From: Gillisella vitis
GTDB taxonomy: Bacteria; Pseudomonadota; Alphaproteobacteria; Rhizobiales; Rhizobiaceae
NCBI RefSeq assembly: GCF_001541345.2
Contig: NZ_LMVL02000001.1
Coordinates: 868,001-932,000 of the forward strand
Length of the DNA stretch: 64,000 nt
Direction: 5' to 3'
The notes below the pieces were generated by a model. The model was given only the letters and a program-made list of their open reading frames with translations. It was not told the DNA's origin and did no database searches. Positions within the stretch are counted from its first letter, which is position 1. Each line of letters opens with the position of its first letter. This document shows, in pieces, positions 53,633 through 63,668 of this stretch. The translations under genes were made by a program, and so were the position numbers.

Positions 53633-54535
53633 ATGATCACACTGCGGCAGCTGGAGGCCCTCTACTGGATTTCCCATCTGGGTACGTTTGAGCGGGCCGC
53701 AACGCGCCTCAACACCACGCAATCAGCGATATCCAAACGGATTCAGGAGCTGGAGCTGGTCGTCGGCCTTGCCGTTTTCGACAGAAATCAGCGGGGGGCG
53801 CGGCTGACCGAAAAGGGCGAGCACTTGCTGGCCATGGCCGAGGAAATCTTGCGACTTCAGGAGCAGATTCTGGAACTCAAGACCTCCGGCGAAACCCCCG
53901 CCAGACGCCTGCGACTGGGGGTCACAGAACTCTCCGCCATGACCTGGTTTCCACGGCTCATTTCAAAAATCCGCGAGCTTTATCCCAAGGTCAGCCTTGA
54001 GCCACATGTGGATACCAGCCGTGCCTTGGATGCCATGCTGCGCGATGATGAACTGGATTTGATTGTGATCCCGGAAGTGTTTCCTTCCGATGAAGTCATC
54101 TGCGTGCGGCTGGCTGATGTGTCCAACGCATGGATGGCCCGGCCCGGACTGGTGGCCCCGACCGATGAGGCGCTGACGCTTGAGCAACTTTCCAAATATC
54201 CCGCGGTCATTCAGGGTGGACGCTCAGGCACGGGCTTGTTCTACAATAGATGGCTGCGGTCTCAGGGCCTTGTGTTTCCGCAGGCGATTGCCAGTGACAA
54301 CCTCATGGCACTGGTGGGGTTCACGATAGCGGGCGTTGGCATATCCTATCTGCCGCGACAATGTCTTCGACCGCTGGTCGATGAGGGTCGGCTTGTGGTG
54401 ATCCCGACCAGACCTGTCCTTCCGCCGATTCCCTATAGCGCCGTTTACAGGAATGATCGTCCCTCGGCATTCACGGCGATTATTGCCGATCTGATGTGCG
54501 ACATCTGCGACTTTTCACGGCAATTGCAGAGCTGA
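53633..54535 (+). CDS. LysR-family transcriptional regulator
   Basis: A 300-aa regulator. The N-terminal HTH (about 1-60) reads MITLRQLEALYWI, then the recognition helix region TRLNTTQSAISKRIQELE. The C-terminal substrate domain (about 90-295) is complete. ATG 53633 gives the standard N-terminus. ATG 53621 is an alternative. It is divergent from the RraA/amino acid importer operon and probably activates it when a ligand is present. A strong terminator follows. Confidence 0.92.
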   Translation: MITLRQLEALYWISHLGTFERAATRLNTTQSAISKRIQELELVVGLAVFDRNQRGARLTEKGEHLLAMAEEILRLQEQILELKTSGETPARRLRLGVTELSAMTWFPRLISKIRELYPKVSLEPHVDTSRALDAMLRDDELDLIVIPEVFPSDEVICVRLADVSNAWMARPGLVAPTDEALTLEQLSKYPAVIQGGRSGTGLFYNRWLRSQGLVFPQAIASDNLMALVGFTIAGVGISYLPRQCLRPLVDEGRLVVIPTRPVLPPIPYSAVYRNDRPSAFTAIIADLMCDICDFSRQLQS

Positions 54536-54541
54536 ACGAAT

Positions 54542-54575
54542 GAGTGTCGTCCTGTGTTTTGAGCGACACTCTTTT
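54542..54575 (+). terminator. Rho-independent terminator of the LysR gene
   Basis: GAGTGTCG (54542-54549) and CGACACTC (54564-54571) are perfect arms, followed by TTTT, seven bases after the LysR stop. Confidence 0.8.
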
Positions 54576-54689
54576 CGTCAGTCGTGTTGCCTCGCCTGCA
54601 ATGATATTCGTGCCCTGTGGTGATACGCGCTGAACCACGTGCGTATAGGGACCACCAAAACCTTACAGTCCGTCCAATAATCACCGCTG

Positions 54690-54790
54690 GCCGTCTGCAA
54701 ATGGCAATTTCTGCGCTTCCGGTACTCACGTACGTTAAGTACGCTCCGTTCCGGTTCTCGAAATCACCATTTTCGCCAGGCCAGCAGCAA
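54690..54790. repeat. Probable dispersed intergenic repeat
   Basis: The sequence around CGTAC-GTTAA-GTACG (54729-54743), flanked by CTTCCGG on the left and TTCCGG on the right and continuing into AAATCACCATTTTCGCCAGG, does not look like ordinary spacer. It has the symmetric, GC-rich look of a REP-type element between converging genes. Only one copy is in the window, so this is tentative. Confidence 0.35.
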
Positions 54791-54805
54791 TTCTTGAACA
54801 GACTG

Positions 54806-55648
54806 TTAGATATCGGCGATGAATGCCTGTTTCTGGGTGCCGAGACCTTCGATGCCCAGTTCAACCACATCGCCAGCTTTCAGGAAGCGTGGTGGCTTCA
54901 TGCCCAGGCCGACGCCGGGCGGCGTGCCGGTGGAAATCACATCGCCGGGATGCAGGCTCATGAACTGGCTGAGATAGGACACGAGAAAGGCGACGCCGTA
55001 GACCATGGTCTTGGAGGAGCCGTCCTGCATGGTCTCGCCATTGACGGTCAGCCACATTTTCAGGTTCTGCGGATCGGCAATCTCATCCTTGGTGACCAGC
55101 CAGGGACCGATCGGGCCGAATGTGTCGCAGGATTTGCCCTTGGTCCATTGTCCGGCCCGTTCGGTCTGGAAGGCGCGCTCGGACACGTCATGGGAAATGC
55201 AGTAGCCTGCGACATAGTCCATGGCGTCTGCCTCGGACACATATTTCGCTGTCTTGCCGATGACGACGCCAAGTTCGACTTCCCAATCGGTTTTTTCCGA
55301 GCCGCGCGGGATCAACACCTCGTCATTGGGACCGCAAATCGCTGAGGTCGCCTTCATGAAGATTACCGGTTCGGGCGGAACGGTTGCGCCGGTTTCTGCG
55401 GCATGGTCGGAATAGTTAAGGCCGATGCAGATGAACTTGCCGGTGCCGGATACGCAGGGGCCGATCCGGCCCGGAGCAAGTTCCGGCAGCGTCGCGGGAT
55501 TGAGCGCCGCCAATTGCGACAGTCCTTCCGGCGAAATTGCCGCGCCGCCGATATCGGTGACATGGGCAGAGAGATCGCGGATCTTGCCATCGCTATCGAG
55601 AAGGGCTGGCTTTTCCTGGCCAATCGGGCCAACGCGCATCAGTTTCAT
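54806..55648 (-). CDS. Fumarylacetoacetate hydrolase (FAH) family protein
   Basis: A 280-aa hydrolase/lyase. The FAH catalytic domain (about 70-280) has the metal ligands in DWEVELGVVIGK (two Glu) and the Asp of SHDVSERAFQ. TGTPPGVGLGMKPPRFLKAGD is the family ending. AAAGGAAA precedes the start. With the SDR gene upstream it matches pairs in L-fucose/L-rhamnose acid pathways, where this family cleaves a 2,4-diketo-3-deoxy acid. It is often annotated ureidoglycolate lyase, but nothing here supports purine catabolism. Confidence 0.85.
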   Translation of the reverse strand: MKLMRVGPIGQEKPALLDSDGKIRDLSAHVTDIGGAAISPEGLSQLAALNPATLPELAPGRIGPCVSGTGKFICIGLNYSDHAAETGATVPPEPVIFMKATSAICGPNDEVLIPRGSEKTDWEVELGVVIGKTAKYVSEADAMDYVAGYCISHDVSERAFQTERAGQWTKGKSCDTFGPIGPWLVTKDEIADPQNLKMWLTVNGETMQDGSSKTMVYGVAFLVSYLSQFMSLHPGDVISTGTPPGVGLGMKPPRFLKAGDVVELGIEGLGTQKQAFIADI

Positions 55649-55701
55649 CGGGTATTTCCTTTCATATTTCTAGGCACTTAGGCTGAAATTTAAGGCAAAC
55701 T

Positions 55702-56436
55702 CTAAATCGACCAGCCGCCGTCGATGGCGTAGGCCTGCCCGGTCGTATAGGTGGCGCCGGCCAGATAGACGGCAAGATCGGCGATCTCTTCCGGGGTGCC
55801 GATCCGCCCAATCGGCTGGCGGGCGATGAAGGCGGCGCGGGCTGCCTCATAATCGCCTTGCGCCTTCAACCTTTCCTGAAGCGAAGGGCTTTCCACCGTG
55901 CCGGGGCAGATGGCATTGCAGCGGATGCCCTGGGCGACATATTCGGCAGAGACGGATTTGGTCAGGCCGATCACGGCTGCCTTGGTGATGGAATAGGCGC
56001 AGCGGTTGGCCACACCTTTGACGCTGGAGGCGACCGAAGACATGTTGATGATTGCGCCATCGCCTTTTTCGATCATCGCAGGCAGCACGGCGCGGATGGT
56101 GCGCACCATCGCATGCACATTGAGGTCGAAGGCAAAGTCCAGTTCGTCGTCCTTCATGTCGAGGACCGAGCCGGCATGAACGAAACCGGCGCAATTGAAA
56201 AGCACGTCGAAGGGACCGGTTTCAGCAATCACCGCCTTGACCTCGTCGTCCTTCAACACGTTCAACCGGCGCGTGATAATGCCAGCCTCCGCCTCCAGGC
56301 TGGCCAGCGCCTGCTCGTTGATATCTGTGGCGACGACCGTGGCGCCAGCGCGGGCAAACGCTAGCGCGCTGGCCCTGCCTATGCCTTGGCCTGCGGCTGT
56401 TATCAGCACCTTTTTATCAGCAAGAGACGACGACAT
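55702..56436 (-). CDS. Short-chain dehydrogenase/reductase (2-keto-3-deoxy sugar acid type)
   Basis: NAD-dependent SDR of 244 aa. The cofactor loop TAAGQGIGRA (13-22), NCAG (81-84), catalytic S134 (NMSSVAS), Y148 and K152 (YSITK) are all present. LQERLKAQGDYEAARAAFIARQPIGRIG, summarised by its key residues Q-P-I-G-R, is like the 2-keto-3-deoxy-L-fuconate dehydrogenases. It begins with a strong AGGAGG ribosome site. With the FAH-family gene 53 bases downstream it probably oxidises a 2-keto-3-deoxy acid before cleavage. Confidence 0.85.
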   Translation of the reverse strand: MSSSLADKKVLITAAGQGIGRASALAFARAGATVVATDINEQALASLEAEAGIITRRLNVLKDDEVKAVIAETGPFDVLFNCAGFVHAGSVLDMKDDELDFAFDLNVHAMVRTIRAVLPAMIEKGDGAIINMSSVASSVKGVANRCAYSITKAAVIGLTKSVSAEYVAQGIRCNAICPGTVESPSLQERLKAQGDYEAARAAFIARQPIGRIGTPEEIADLAVYLAGATYTTGQAYAIDGGWSI

Positions 56437-56656
56437 TGGATTTTCCTCCTGGTTCGGGCAGGCTTTAAGGGGACGAAGGGGGGCTTTGGTGCACGAACCG
56501 CTCGTCTTCCTATCGATACCACCGGATTATTGCAGAATTTCCGCTTGATCCTCTTCCATTTCAAGGGGAAATTATGATGTATAAATAACGCATTACGGGG
56601 AATGCGCGATGAACTATAGGTCGCTGAACGGTGTAAGGTCAAGCTTACTTGGCGCT

Positions 56657-57853
56657 CTAACCTGACGGACGTCTGAGGCATTCGTTCAGCCGGTGATCCA
56701 AGTCGCGGGCGAGTGTTTCGGCGTTGCGGCCAATCACGATACTCTGGTGATTGCCGCGCATGTCGATCCACTCTGCGCCCGGCAGAAAGGCCTCCCATAG
56801 CGGCTTCGGATCGCAATCGATCGGTGATCCTCCAAGCGCGCGATAGAATGTCAAAGGCCCGGTATAAAGTCGTGGCCGGTAGAGCCCTTTCATTCTCAGA
56901 AGCTGACGAGCCATTCGATCATAGCCGGGAGGGTAATTGCCGATCCATTGCGGCGCCATCGTCGGATAGTCGGGGTCGCGTGGATCGCGGAATCGAAACA
57001 GAAACGGGCGGAAATAGATGGAGATGCCACAGGCTCGGGCAGTTATTTCTGTCCATGGGTGTCTGTTGGATAGCTCTCCTCCATCATCTCCGCGCTGCTG
57101 CGAGGGCGGTATGACGCTTGGGGCAGGCCGGGGCTTTGCGGTCTTCAGCCGTCGCGTCAAGCGCTTCAGCATGAACCGCGACCAGACGGATAGCGGCCAG
57201 ATATACTCGCTTTGGGGTGTGTCGATCAGGCCGAGAAAGGCAACTTCCTCCCCACTGTCTTTCAAGGCTCTCGCCAGTTCAAGTGCCAAAACCCCGCCGA
57301 AGGAATAGCCCATCAAGCAATAGGGACCGGGAATGCCAGCGTCTTTCAGGGCGGTGAGACAGGTGTGAATTTCATCCTCGACCACAGCCGGGTCACAACT
57401 TCTGTTATCGAAGGGCGTCAGGGACATGCCAAGAATTCGGCCGGGAAATTGCAATCTTTGAATGAAGTCCTGTATTTCCAGAAAGCAGCTTAATCCTCCG
57501 GCAAAGACGATCAATGTCTTGTCCGTGGAACCCTTCCTGATTTCGATAATCTTCGGCAGGTTTAAATAGGAGCCATTTTCGATGGCAAGGGCAAGCGCCT
57601 GTGGGCTTGGCCAGAGGTAGAAGCTGTTGACATCCAGTTCTATCGCGGTTTCTCGCCAGAACCGGTCAATGATGCGCAAAGCCCGGTTGATGGTCAAACC
57701 GTCTTCCAGCAGATTGTCGTCGGGCGACACAGTACGTTTCAATTCCTGGCGACAGAGATCGACCAGCAATGCCGTGACATTCATAGGAACAGCCCGTTGC
57801 CGGCCCAAATCGTCTTCATTTACGATCCTCGCAGACATGATCCCGATATCCAT
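56657..57853 (-). CDS. Thioesterase with N-terminal carrier-like domain lacking the attachment serine
   Basis: A 398-aa protein. Residues about 24-95 resemble a peptidyl carrier domain (V-S-P-DDNLLEDGL then NRALRIIDRF). At the place of the GGxS phosphopantetheine serine it reads GLTI, with I55 where Ser should be. Residues about 110-390 are an alpha/beta-hydrolase of the NRPS type I thioesterase family with nucleophile S184 (GYSFGG), acid D211 (LIDTPQ) and a late His (GNHQSI). No NRPS, PKS or acyl-transfer gene is nearby. Starts at 57838 and 57784 are possible. It may release an acyl chain in trans from a remote synthase. Its role is unknown. Confidence 0.72.
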   Translation of the reverse strand: MDIGIMSARIVNEDDLGRQRAVPMNVTALLVDLCRQELKRTVSPDDNLLEDGLTINRALRIIDRFWRETAIELDVNSFYLWPSPQALALAIENGSYLNLPKIIEIRKGSTDKTLIVFAGGLSCFLEIQDFIQRLQFPGRILGMSLTPFDNRSCDPAVVEDEIHTCLTALKDAGIPGPYCLMGYSFGGVLALELARALKDSGEEVAFLGLIDTPQSEYIWPLSVWSRFMLKRLTRRLKTAKPRPAPSVIPPSQQRGDDGGELSNRHPWTEITARACGISIYFRPFLFRFRDPRDPDYPTMAPQWIGNYPPGYDRMARQLLRMKGLYRPRLYTGPLTFYRALGGSPIDCDPKPLWEAFLPGAEWIDMRGNHQSIVIGRNAETLARDLDHRLNECLRRPSG

Positions 57854-57985
57854 CGCCTTCAGGTGGAGAGGATAGTGAGGACAATCACGACGGCGCCAAG
57901 AGGTTCCATCATAGTCTATCTACGACATTCTGCCGCTAATGAGAACGGATTTTACGAAAAAAGTCAGGCAACGTGGTGTGGTGGT

Positions 57986-58750
57986 TTAATTTTGCGGCAG
58001 GGGGGCCTCGGCGAACGGTCCGCCCAGCAGTGGACCAATGATTTCGCTTTCGCGGCCCTGGTCCATCGGCGCATCCTGTGAGCGGTCCTGCGCTTTCCAG
58101 CCGAGTTTCTCGGCGTCGCTGCTCACCATGCAGCCGCTATCGTTGTCGGAGACGCCGTAAACCATCAGGCAGCCGAGCGTTTCGACCTTGAAGGCGCGGT
58201 CGACAAGACGGGTCAGGTCATCGGCGCTGATCCATGTGGTGAGCATGCGGGGGCTGCGGACCGTGTCGAAGCAGGAGCCGATGCGCACGCAGACCGATTG
58301 AATGCCGCATTTGTCGTGATAGGTGCGAGCCAGCAACTCGCCATAGGCCTTGGACAGGCCGTAAAAACTGTCGGGCAGCATTGGCGCGGTCTCATCGATT
58401 GGCGCCCCGAACGGGTGTAAGCCGACGACATGGTAGGAACTGGCCAATACGATGCGCGGGACGCCAAGGCGTCGGGCGGCTTCGAATATGTGATAGGTGC
58501 CGCGAATATTGGCATTGAGCACGGTTTCGAACGGCGCCTCATTGGCCATGCCGCCAAGATGAATGACGCCATCAACACCTTGCATGACGGCGCAGATCGC
58601 ATTGAAATTGCCGAGATCGGCACCTTTGATGCCCCGGGCCGCATCGTCATGCAGGTCGCTCAACACCAGGTCATAGCCAAGTGCTGCGAGGCGAGGCGCA
58701 AGCGTGGTGCCGATATTGCCAGCGGCGCCGGTGATTAAAAGACGGGTCAT
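57986..58750 (-). CDS. NAD-dependent epimerase-fold dehydrogenase, uronate dehydrogenase-like
   Basis: A 254-aa extended-SDR enzyme. The Rossmann loop TGAAGNIGTTL is near residues 7-17 and the catalytic pair is Y130 and K134 (FYGLSKAYGE). VIHLGGMANEAPFETVLNANI, given by its residues H-L-G-G and E-x-PF, and VRIGSCF-x-RML-TW are close to Agrobacterium uronate dehydrogenase (Udh), which oxidises glucuronate or galacturonate to aldaro-lactone. ATG 58750 follows GGAG. The SMP-30 lactonase just upstream would open such a lactone. Confidence 0.87.
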   Translation of the reverse strand: MTRLLITGAAGNIGTTLAPRLAALGYDLVLSDLHDDAARGIKGADLGNFNAICAVMQGVDGVIHLGGMANEAPFETVLNANIRGTYHIFEAARRLGVPRIVLASSYHVVGLHPFGAPIDETAPMLPDSFYGLSKAYGELLARTYHDKCGIQSVCVRIGSCFDTVRSPRMLTTWISADDLTRLVDRAFKVETLGCLMVYGVSDNDSGCMVSSDAEKLGWKAQDRSQDAPMDQGRESEIIGPLLGGPFAEAPLPQN

Positions 58751-58783
58751 CAAACACTCCTTGCCTCGGTCATATGTCAGGCT

Positions 58784-59659
58784 TTAAGCGATATAGTGGT
58801 CCGGTTTGCGCCCGGCTACTGGCAGATCGACGGCAAAGATCCGGCCTGCGAATTCATTGCCCTTGCCGCCCGGTTTCAGGCTGGTGATGAAAGCCGTCCT
58901 GAAATCTGGCCCGCCAAAGGTGATGTTGGTGGGATTGGTGGTCGGCACATGGATGACCATATCGGGACGGCCTTTGGGATCAAGCCGCAAGACCCGGGCA
59001 CTGTCGGAGGCGGCGATCCAGTAGCCACCATCCTGATCCACCGTTGCACCATCCGGGCGTCCCCCGAATTCGGAGAGGTTGGCGAAAAGCTGCGGCTTTT
59101 CCAGCGGCATGCCATCGGCGTCGAGCGCTATCGTCCAGACTTTGGCGACACTCGGATGGCTGTCAGAGACATAGAGCCGCCTGCCGTCAGAGGAAAAAGC
59201 AAGGCCGTTCAAGGTGCGAAAGCCGTCGCGCACCACCCGAACTTGTCCTTTGTCGAGGCAAAACAGCCGACCAAGCTGCGGACTGTTTGGCTCGATACTG
59301 CCGCACCAGAAACGTCCGGATGGATCGGCAATGCCATCATTCATACGTGTGCCAGGCATGGGTGCGGCGGGCGAGGCCGTGAAAGGGGCATGTAACAATT
59401 CCCGCTTCAGCCGGTCGCCATCCAGTGACAGATATTCAAACCCCAGCGAGGTTCCGGCAATGAAACCGCCATCGGTTGGCGCGATGGAGGCGAGCGCACC
59501 ATCGAGCGTCCAGCGTTTAAGGCTGGCATCTTGTGGATCAAAGCGCAGCAGGCCACCGGCCTCGATGTCGCAATACCAAAGCGCATCCTCGTGCCATTGC
59601 GGGCTTTCTGCGACGGTGACGGAGGGAATATCGAGCGGTTCAGCCGTAAATTCCTTCAT
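58784..59659 (-). CDS. SMP-30/gluconolactonase family lactonase
   Basis: Six-bladed propeller hydrolase, 291 aa. The single-metal ligands fit E in VAESPQWHEDALWYCD, N in GTRMNDGIADPSGRFWCGSI and D in LYVSDSHPSV. Family members open sugar lactones. Overlap with the ABC transporter gene (ATGA) and closeness to the uronate-dehydrogenase-like gene support a role in sugar acid lactone hydrolysis. Confidence 0.9.
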   Translation of the reverse strand: MKEFTAEPLDIPSVTVAESPQWHEDALWYCDIEAGGLLRFDPQDASLKRWTLDGALASIAPTDGGFIAGTSLGFEYLSLDGDRLKRELLHAPFTASPAAPMPGTRMNDGIADPSGRFWCGSIEPNSPQLGRLFCLDKGQVRVVRDGFRTLNGLAFSSDGRRLYVSDSHPSVAKVWTIALDADGMPLEKPQLFANLSEFGGRPDGATVDQDGGYWIAASDSARVLRLDPKGRPDMVIHVPTTNPTNITFGGPDFRTAFITSLKPGGKGNEFAGRIFAVDLPVAGRKPDHYIA

Positions 59660-62535
59660 TGCAACTCCAGCGCAGGAGGCATGATCAACGGCTTGCGCCG
59701 TCTCGACATGTCGGGCTGTGGCACCGAGGCGATCAGCTTCTGGGTATAGGGATGCTGCGGCCGCAGGCAGATGTCGTCGGCATCGCCCATTTCGACGATC
59801 TTACCCTTTTGCATCACCGCCACCCGGTCGCAGAAATAGCGGACCACGGTAATGTCATGGCTGATGAAGATGAAGCTGATACCAAGCTCGGCGCGCAATT
59901 CCGCCAGCAAATCAAGCACCTGATGGCGCAGCGACACGTCCAGCGCCGAGGTCGGCTCATCGGCGATGATCAGCCGTGGATTGGGCGCGATGGCCCGGGC
60001 GATGGAAATGCGCTGGCGCTGGCCACCCGAAAAGGCATGCGGATAGCGGTTGATGGCATTGGTCGGCAGGCCAACGCGGTCAAGCAGATATTCCACCCGC
60101 TCGCGCATCTGGGTGGTGGTCAGGCCCATCATCCGCATCGGCTCGGCGATGGTTTCAAACACCGTCATGCGTGGGTTGAGCGAAGAATGTGGGTCCTGAA
60201 ACACCATGCGCATTTCCGTATAGAGATGACGCATGGTGTTGCGCGACGCCTTGGCGATGTCAACATCATGACCCTTGGCATCAGCATAATGAACATGGCC
60301 AGCCGTGGGCTTGTAGATTTGCAGCATGGTGCGGCCAAGCGTGGTCTTGCCCGATCCGCTTTCCCCGACGATTCCAAGCGTTTCTCCGGGCGCCAGCGTC
60401 AGGCTGACACCGTCGATAGCCTTGACGCCGAATGTCTGCTTTACCCCCCAGCGGCGGCGCGAGCCGAATTGCAGCTCGAGGTCGGAAACCTCCATCAGTG
60501 GCTTGGCGGCGGCAGGCAGCGTGCGGCGGGGAAGGGGCGTTTCCAGCTTCAGCACGGCACCCAGAAGCGCTGCGGTATAGGCGGCAGCGGGACGGCGCAG
60601 AACTTGTTCCGCCAGCCCTTCCTCGACCTTTTCGCCGCGATACATCACCATCACCCGGTCGGCAATTTCCGCCACAACGCCGATGTCATGGGTGATGAAC
60701 AGCACGGCCATGCCGCGCTCACGTTGAAGCGAGACGATCAGATCGAGAATTTCAGCCTGGGTGGTAACGTCGAGCGCCGTGGTCGGCTCATCGGCAATCA
60801 ACAGACGCGGATTGCAGGACAGGGCCATGGCGATCATGGCGCGTTGGCGCATGCCGCCGGAATATTCGAAGGGATAGCGGTCAATCGCGGTTTCCGGGTC
60901 GGGAATGCGCACCTGACGCAAAAGGTCTATGGCGCGCGCACGCGCCTGCGCCTTGTCCATTTTCTCATGCAGAAGGATCGCTTCGATGATCTGCTCGCCG
61001 ATCCGATGCACCGGCGACAACGAGGTCATCGGCTCCTGGAAGATCATAGCGATCTGGCCGCCTCGGATCGACTGCATGTCCGGGCTGGAGGATTTGAGCT
61101 TGGCGATATCGCGGTCGGCCTTGCCATTTTCCCCGGCAAGCAGGATCTCGCCCGATGTCAGCCGACCAGGATCGGCCAGCAGCTTCAGGATGGCGCGGGC
61201 CGTGACGCTTTTGCCCGAGCCGCTTTCGCCCAGCACGCAAAGGGTTTCGCCTTCATAGACGTCGAAGGACACATTGCGGACAGCCTGGATGACCTGGCGA
61301 TGCACGGGAAATTCGACACTGAGGTTCTTGACCTGCAAGAGAGGCTTTACGTTCGATGTCATGGAGTTACCTCGTGCATAGGGATCGGCTGCATCGCGCA
61401 GGCCGTCGCCAAGGAAGTTCAGGCTGAGCACCGCGACCACCACCGCCACGCCGGGCGCCAGCAGCCAGGGGGCCTGGGTCAGCGCCCGCAGGTTCTGGGC
61501 ATCCTGGAGCAGCACGCCCCAGCTGACGATGGGCGGTTGAAGGCCAAGGCCTAGGAAGCTCAGCGATGTCTCGGCAAGGATCATCGTCGGGATTGCCAGT
61601 GTGACAGCGGCAATGATGTGACTGGTGAAGGACGGCATCATATGACGTCCGATCACCCGCATTTCGCTGGCGCCATCCAGCCGTGCGGCGGTGACGAAAT
61701 CTTCGGTGCGCAGGGACAGGAAGCGACCTCGCACCACCCGGGCCATTTCTGTCCAGCCGATCAGCGAGAGGATGACCAGGATGACAAAATAGACCTTGAG
61801 CGACGACCAGTCCTTCGGCATGGCGGCGGCCAGCCCCAGCCACAGCGGAATGGTCGGAATGGAGCGGATAAACTCGATGGTGCGCTGGATGACGCTATCG
61901 ATGATCCCGCCGAAGTAACCGGATATGCCGCCCAGGACCAGGCCGATTACCAGGCTCAGAAACACACCGATCAGGCCGATCGACATGGAAATCCGTGTGC
62001 CATAGATGACGCGGGACAGGAGATCGCGGCCAAGCCGGTCGGCACCCAGAATATAAAAAGGCTTGGTATGATCGAGCGGGCCGATGAAGTGCAGATTGGT
62101 GGTGAACAGGCCCCACATGTCATAGCTTTCGCCACGCGCAAAAAACTCGATGGGGATGATCGCATTGTCATCCACCTGGAAAACCCGGGTGAAGGATTTT
62201 GGGTCGACGACATTCTTGTAGCCTTTCACATGCGGCAAAAATTTGCCATCGTGAAACAGGCTGATCGGCTGCGGCGGCGCGAATGTATATTGCGGCTTGA
62301 AGGTCGTCGGCAGGGTTGGCGACAGGAATTCTGCGAAAATCGCCAGGAAATAGATCGCTGCTGTGGCAATCAGGCCGATCATCGCCAGCTTGTGGCGGCG
62401 GAACTTGAACCACATCAACGCCCATTGCGAGGAGACCACCATGCGGTCGCCGGTCGTCTGATTGTCGAGCAGGGGTTCGTTCGGGGCGCCAGTCCCCGGT
62501 GCGGCGTGGGGCAGGGGAGAAGATGTCACGGTCAT
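59656..62535 (-). CDS. Fused peptide-type ABC permease (DppC) plus two ATPases (DppD-DppF)
   Basis: A single 959-codon frame with three importer parts. Residues 1-391 are a DppC-like permease with a long periplasmic insert (about 60-150), [19 protein letters not shown], and the ending [12 protein letters not shown]. Residues 392-660 and 680-959 are ATPases ([32 protein letters not shown]; then [31 protein letters not shown]). The join reads RGNSM, and ATG 61362 at the join has GAGG upstream, so the ATPase part may also start separately. ATG 62535 overlaps the DppB stop (ATGA). The longer frame upstream is antisense to sense in that gene and is not used. Confidence 0.88.
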   Translation of the reverse strand: MTVTSSPLPHAAPGTGAPNEPLLDNQTTGDRMVVSSQWALMWFKFRRHKLAMIGLIATAAIYFLAIFAEFLSPTLPTTFKPQYTFAPPQPISLFHDGKFLPHVKGYKNVVDPKSFTRVFQVDDNAIIPIEFFARGESYDMWGLFTTNLHFIGPLDHTKPFYILGADRLGRDLLSRVIYGTRISMSIGLIGVFLSLVIGLVLGGISGYFGGIIDSVIQRTIEFIRSIPTIPLWLGLAAAMPKDWSSLKVYFVILVILSLIGWTEMARVVRGRFLSLRTEDFVTAARLDGASEMRVIGRHMMPSFTSHIIAAVTLAIPTMILAETSLSFLGLGLQPPIVSWGVLLQDAQNLRALTQAPWLLAPGVAVVVAVLSLNFLGDGLRDAADPYARGNSMTSNVKPLLQVKNLSVEFPVHRQVIQAVRNVSFDVYEGETLCVLGESGSGKSVTARAILKLLADPGRLTSGEILLAGENGKADRDIAKLKSSSPDMQSIRGGQIAMIFQEPMTSLSPVHRIGEQIIEAILLHEKMDKAQARARAIDLLRQVRIPDPETAIDRYPFEYSGGMRQRAMIAMALSCNPRLLIADEPTTALDVTTQAEILDLIVSLQRERGMAVLFITHDIGVVAEIADRVMVMYRGEKVEEGLAEQVLRRPAAAYTAALLGAVLKLETPLPRRTLPAAAKPLMEVSDLELQFGSRRRWGVKQTFGVKAIDGVSLTLAPGETLGIVGESGSGKTTLGRTMLQIYKPTAGHVHYADAKGHDVDIAKASRNTMRHLYTEMRMVFQDPHSSLNPRMTVFETIAEPMRMMGLTTTQMRERVEYLLDRVGLPTNAINRYPHAFSGGQRQRISIARAIAPNPRLIIADEPTSALDVSLRHQVLDLLAELRAELGISFIFISHDITVVRYFCDRVAVMQKGKIVEMGDADDICLRPQHPYTQKLIASVPQPDMSRRRKPLIMPPALELQ

Positions 62536-63515
62536 GTCAGACGAATCCTTGGATCGACGATGGCAAGCAGGATGTCGGACAGCAGCGTGCCGACCAGGAC
62601 CAGGCCACCGGTCATCAGCAGGAAGGCGCCGGCCAGGTACATGTCCTGGGATTTCAGCGCCTGCAAAAGAAGAGGTCCGGCGGTGGGCAGGTTCATCACG
62701 GTGGACACGATCAACTCGCCGGAAATCAGGGTCGGCAATACCCATCCGACGGTGGAAATGAATGGATTGATGGCAACGCGCACCGGATAGCGCAGGATGG
62801 CCCGCCGTTCCGGCAGGCCCTTGGCAAGGGCTGCTTCCACATAGGGCTTGCGCAATTCGTCAAGCAGATTGGCGCGCATGACGCGGATCAGTGCCGCTGT
62901 GCCGCTGGCTCCCAGAATGATCACGGGGATCCAGACATGTTTGAGAAAATCCCCGATCCGAGCCAGCGACCAGGGGGCATTGGCAAATTCCGGCGAGAAC
63001 AACCCGCCGACACTCTGTCCGAAGTGAATGGTCGCCACATACATCAGCAGAATGGCCAGCAGGAAATTCGGGATCGCCATGCCGATAAAGCCGAGCAGGG
63101 TGAAGAGGTAATCGCCCGGAGAATATTTGCGCACGGCGGAGTAGATGCCGATGGGCAGGGCCGTCAGCCAGACGAACATCAGGGTTATGAAAGCGACCAG
63201 CGCCGTCATCCCCATCCGCTGCATTACCAATTGGCTGACAGGCTGGTTCCACTCGAAGGAATAGCCGAAATCGCCATGCATCACGCCGCCGATCCAGTGG
63301 ACATATTGCAGTACGACCGGCTCGCCGATGCCATAGCGCTGGCGCAGGGTCTCCAATTGGGCAGGAGACATGGTGTCGCCGGTTTCAGCGGCCTGGGCGG
63401 CCAGCGTCGAGACGAAATCGCCAGGCGGCAACTGGATCACCACGAAGGTCAGAAGCGAAATGGCAAACATCGCGGGGATCATACCCAGCACGCGCAATGT
63501 GATGAACCGTAACAT
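62532..63515 (-). CDS. Peptide-type ABC transporter permease (DppB-like)
   Basis: Inner-membrane permease, 327 aa. It starts MLRFITLRVLGMIPAMFAIS and has the LPPGDF motif typical of the DppB branch that carries sugars and sugar acids in rhizobia. The EAA-type loop is at about 225-250 (KPYVEAALAKGLPERR). ATG 63515 with GGAAAGGA upstream is used. The extended frame has no ribosome site. It is preceded by the binding-protein gene and overlaps the fused permease-ATPase gene. Confidence 0.92.
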   Translation of the reverse strand: MLRFITLRVLGMIPAMFAISLLTFVVIQLPPGDFVSTLAAQAAETGDTMSPAQLETLRQRYGIGEPVVLQYVHWIGGVMHGDFGYSFEWNQPVSQLVMQRMGMTALVAFITLMFVWLTALPIGIYSAVRKYSPGDYLFTLLGFIGMAIPNFLLAILLMYVATIHFGQSVGGLFSPEFANAPWSLARIGDFLKHVWIPVIILGASGTAALIRVMRANLLDELRKPYVEAALAKGLPERRAILRYPVRVAINPFISTVGWVLPTLISGELIVSTVMNLPTAGPLLLQALKSQDMYLAGAFLLMTGGLVLVGTLLSDILLAIVDPRIRLT

Positions 63516-63668
63516 CGACGATCCTTTCCGGGGTCTTACGTTCCTGTCCATGGACGCGGGCAGGGGACTACAGGGTGACCAAAAGCGGGGTCTTCGGGGC
63601 GCCGGACGCGGAGCGCAAGGTTGGGCAAGCGCCACGCGGACGACGCCCCGAAGTCGGGAGGAGCTTTC

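Noticed and set aside
59659-61554. A 631-codon open frame on the plus strand
   Set aside because: It is antisense to the fused ABC protein whose motifs are all recognisable, and the translation shows no domain.
62536-62745. N-terminal 70-residue extension of the fused ABC protein
   Set aside because: It overlaps the DppB-like gene out of frame and is Arg/His/Pro-rich. ATG 62535 with ATGA coupling is the natural start.
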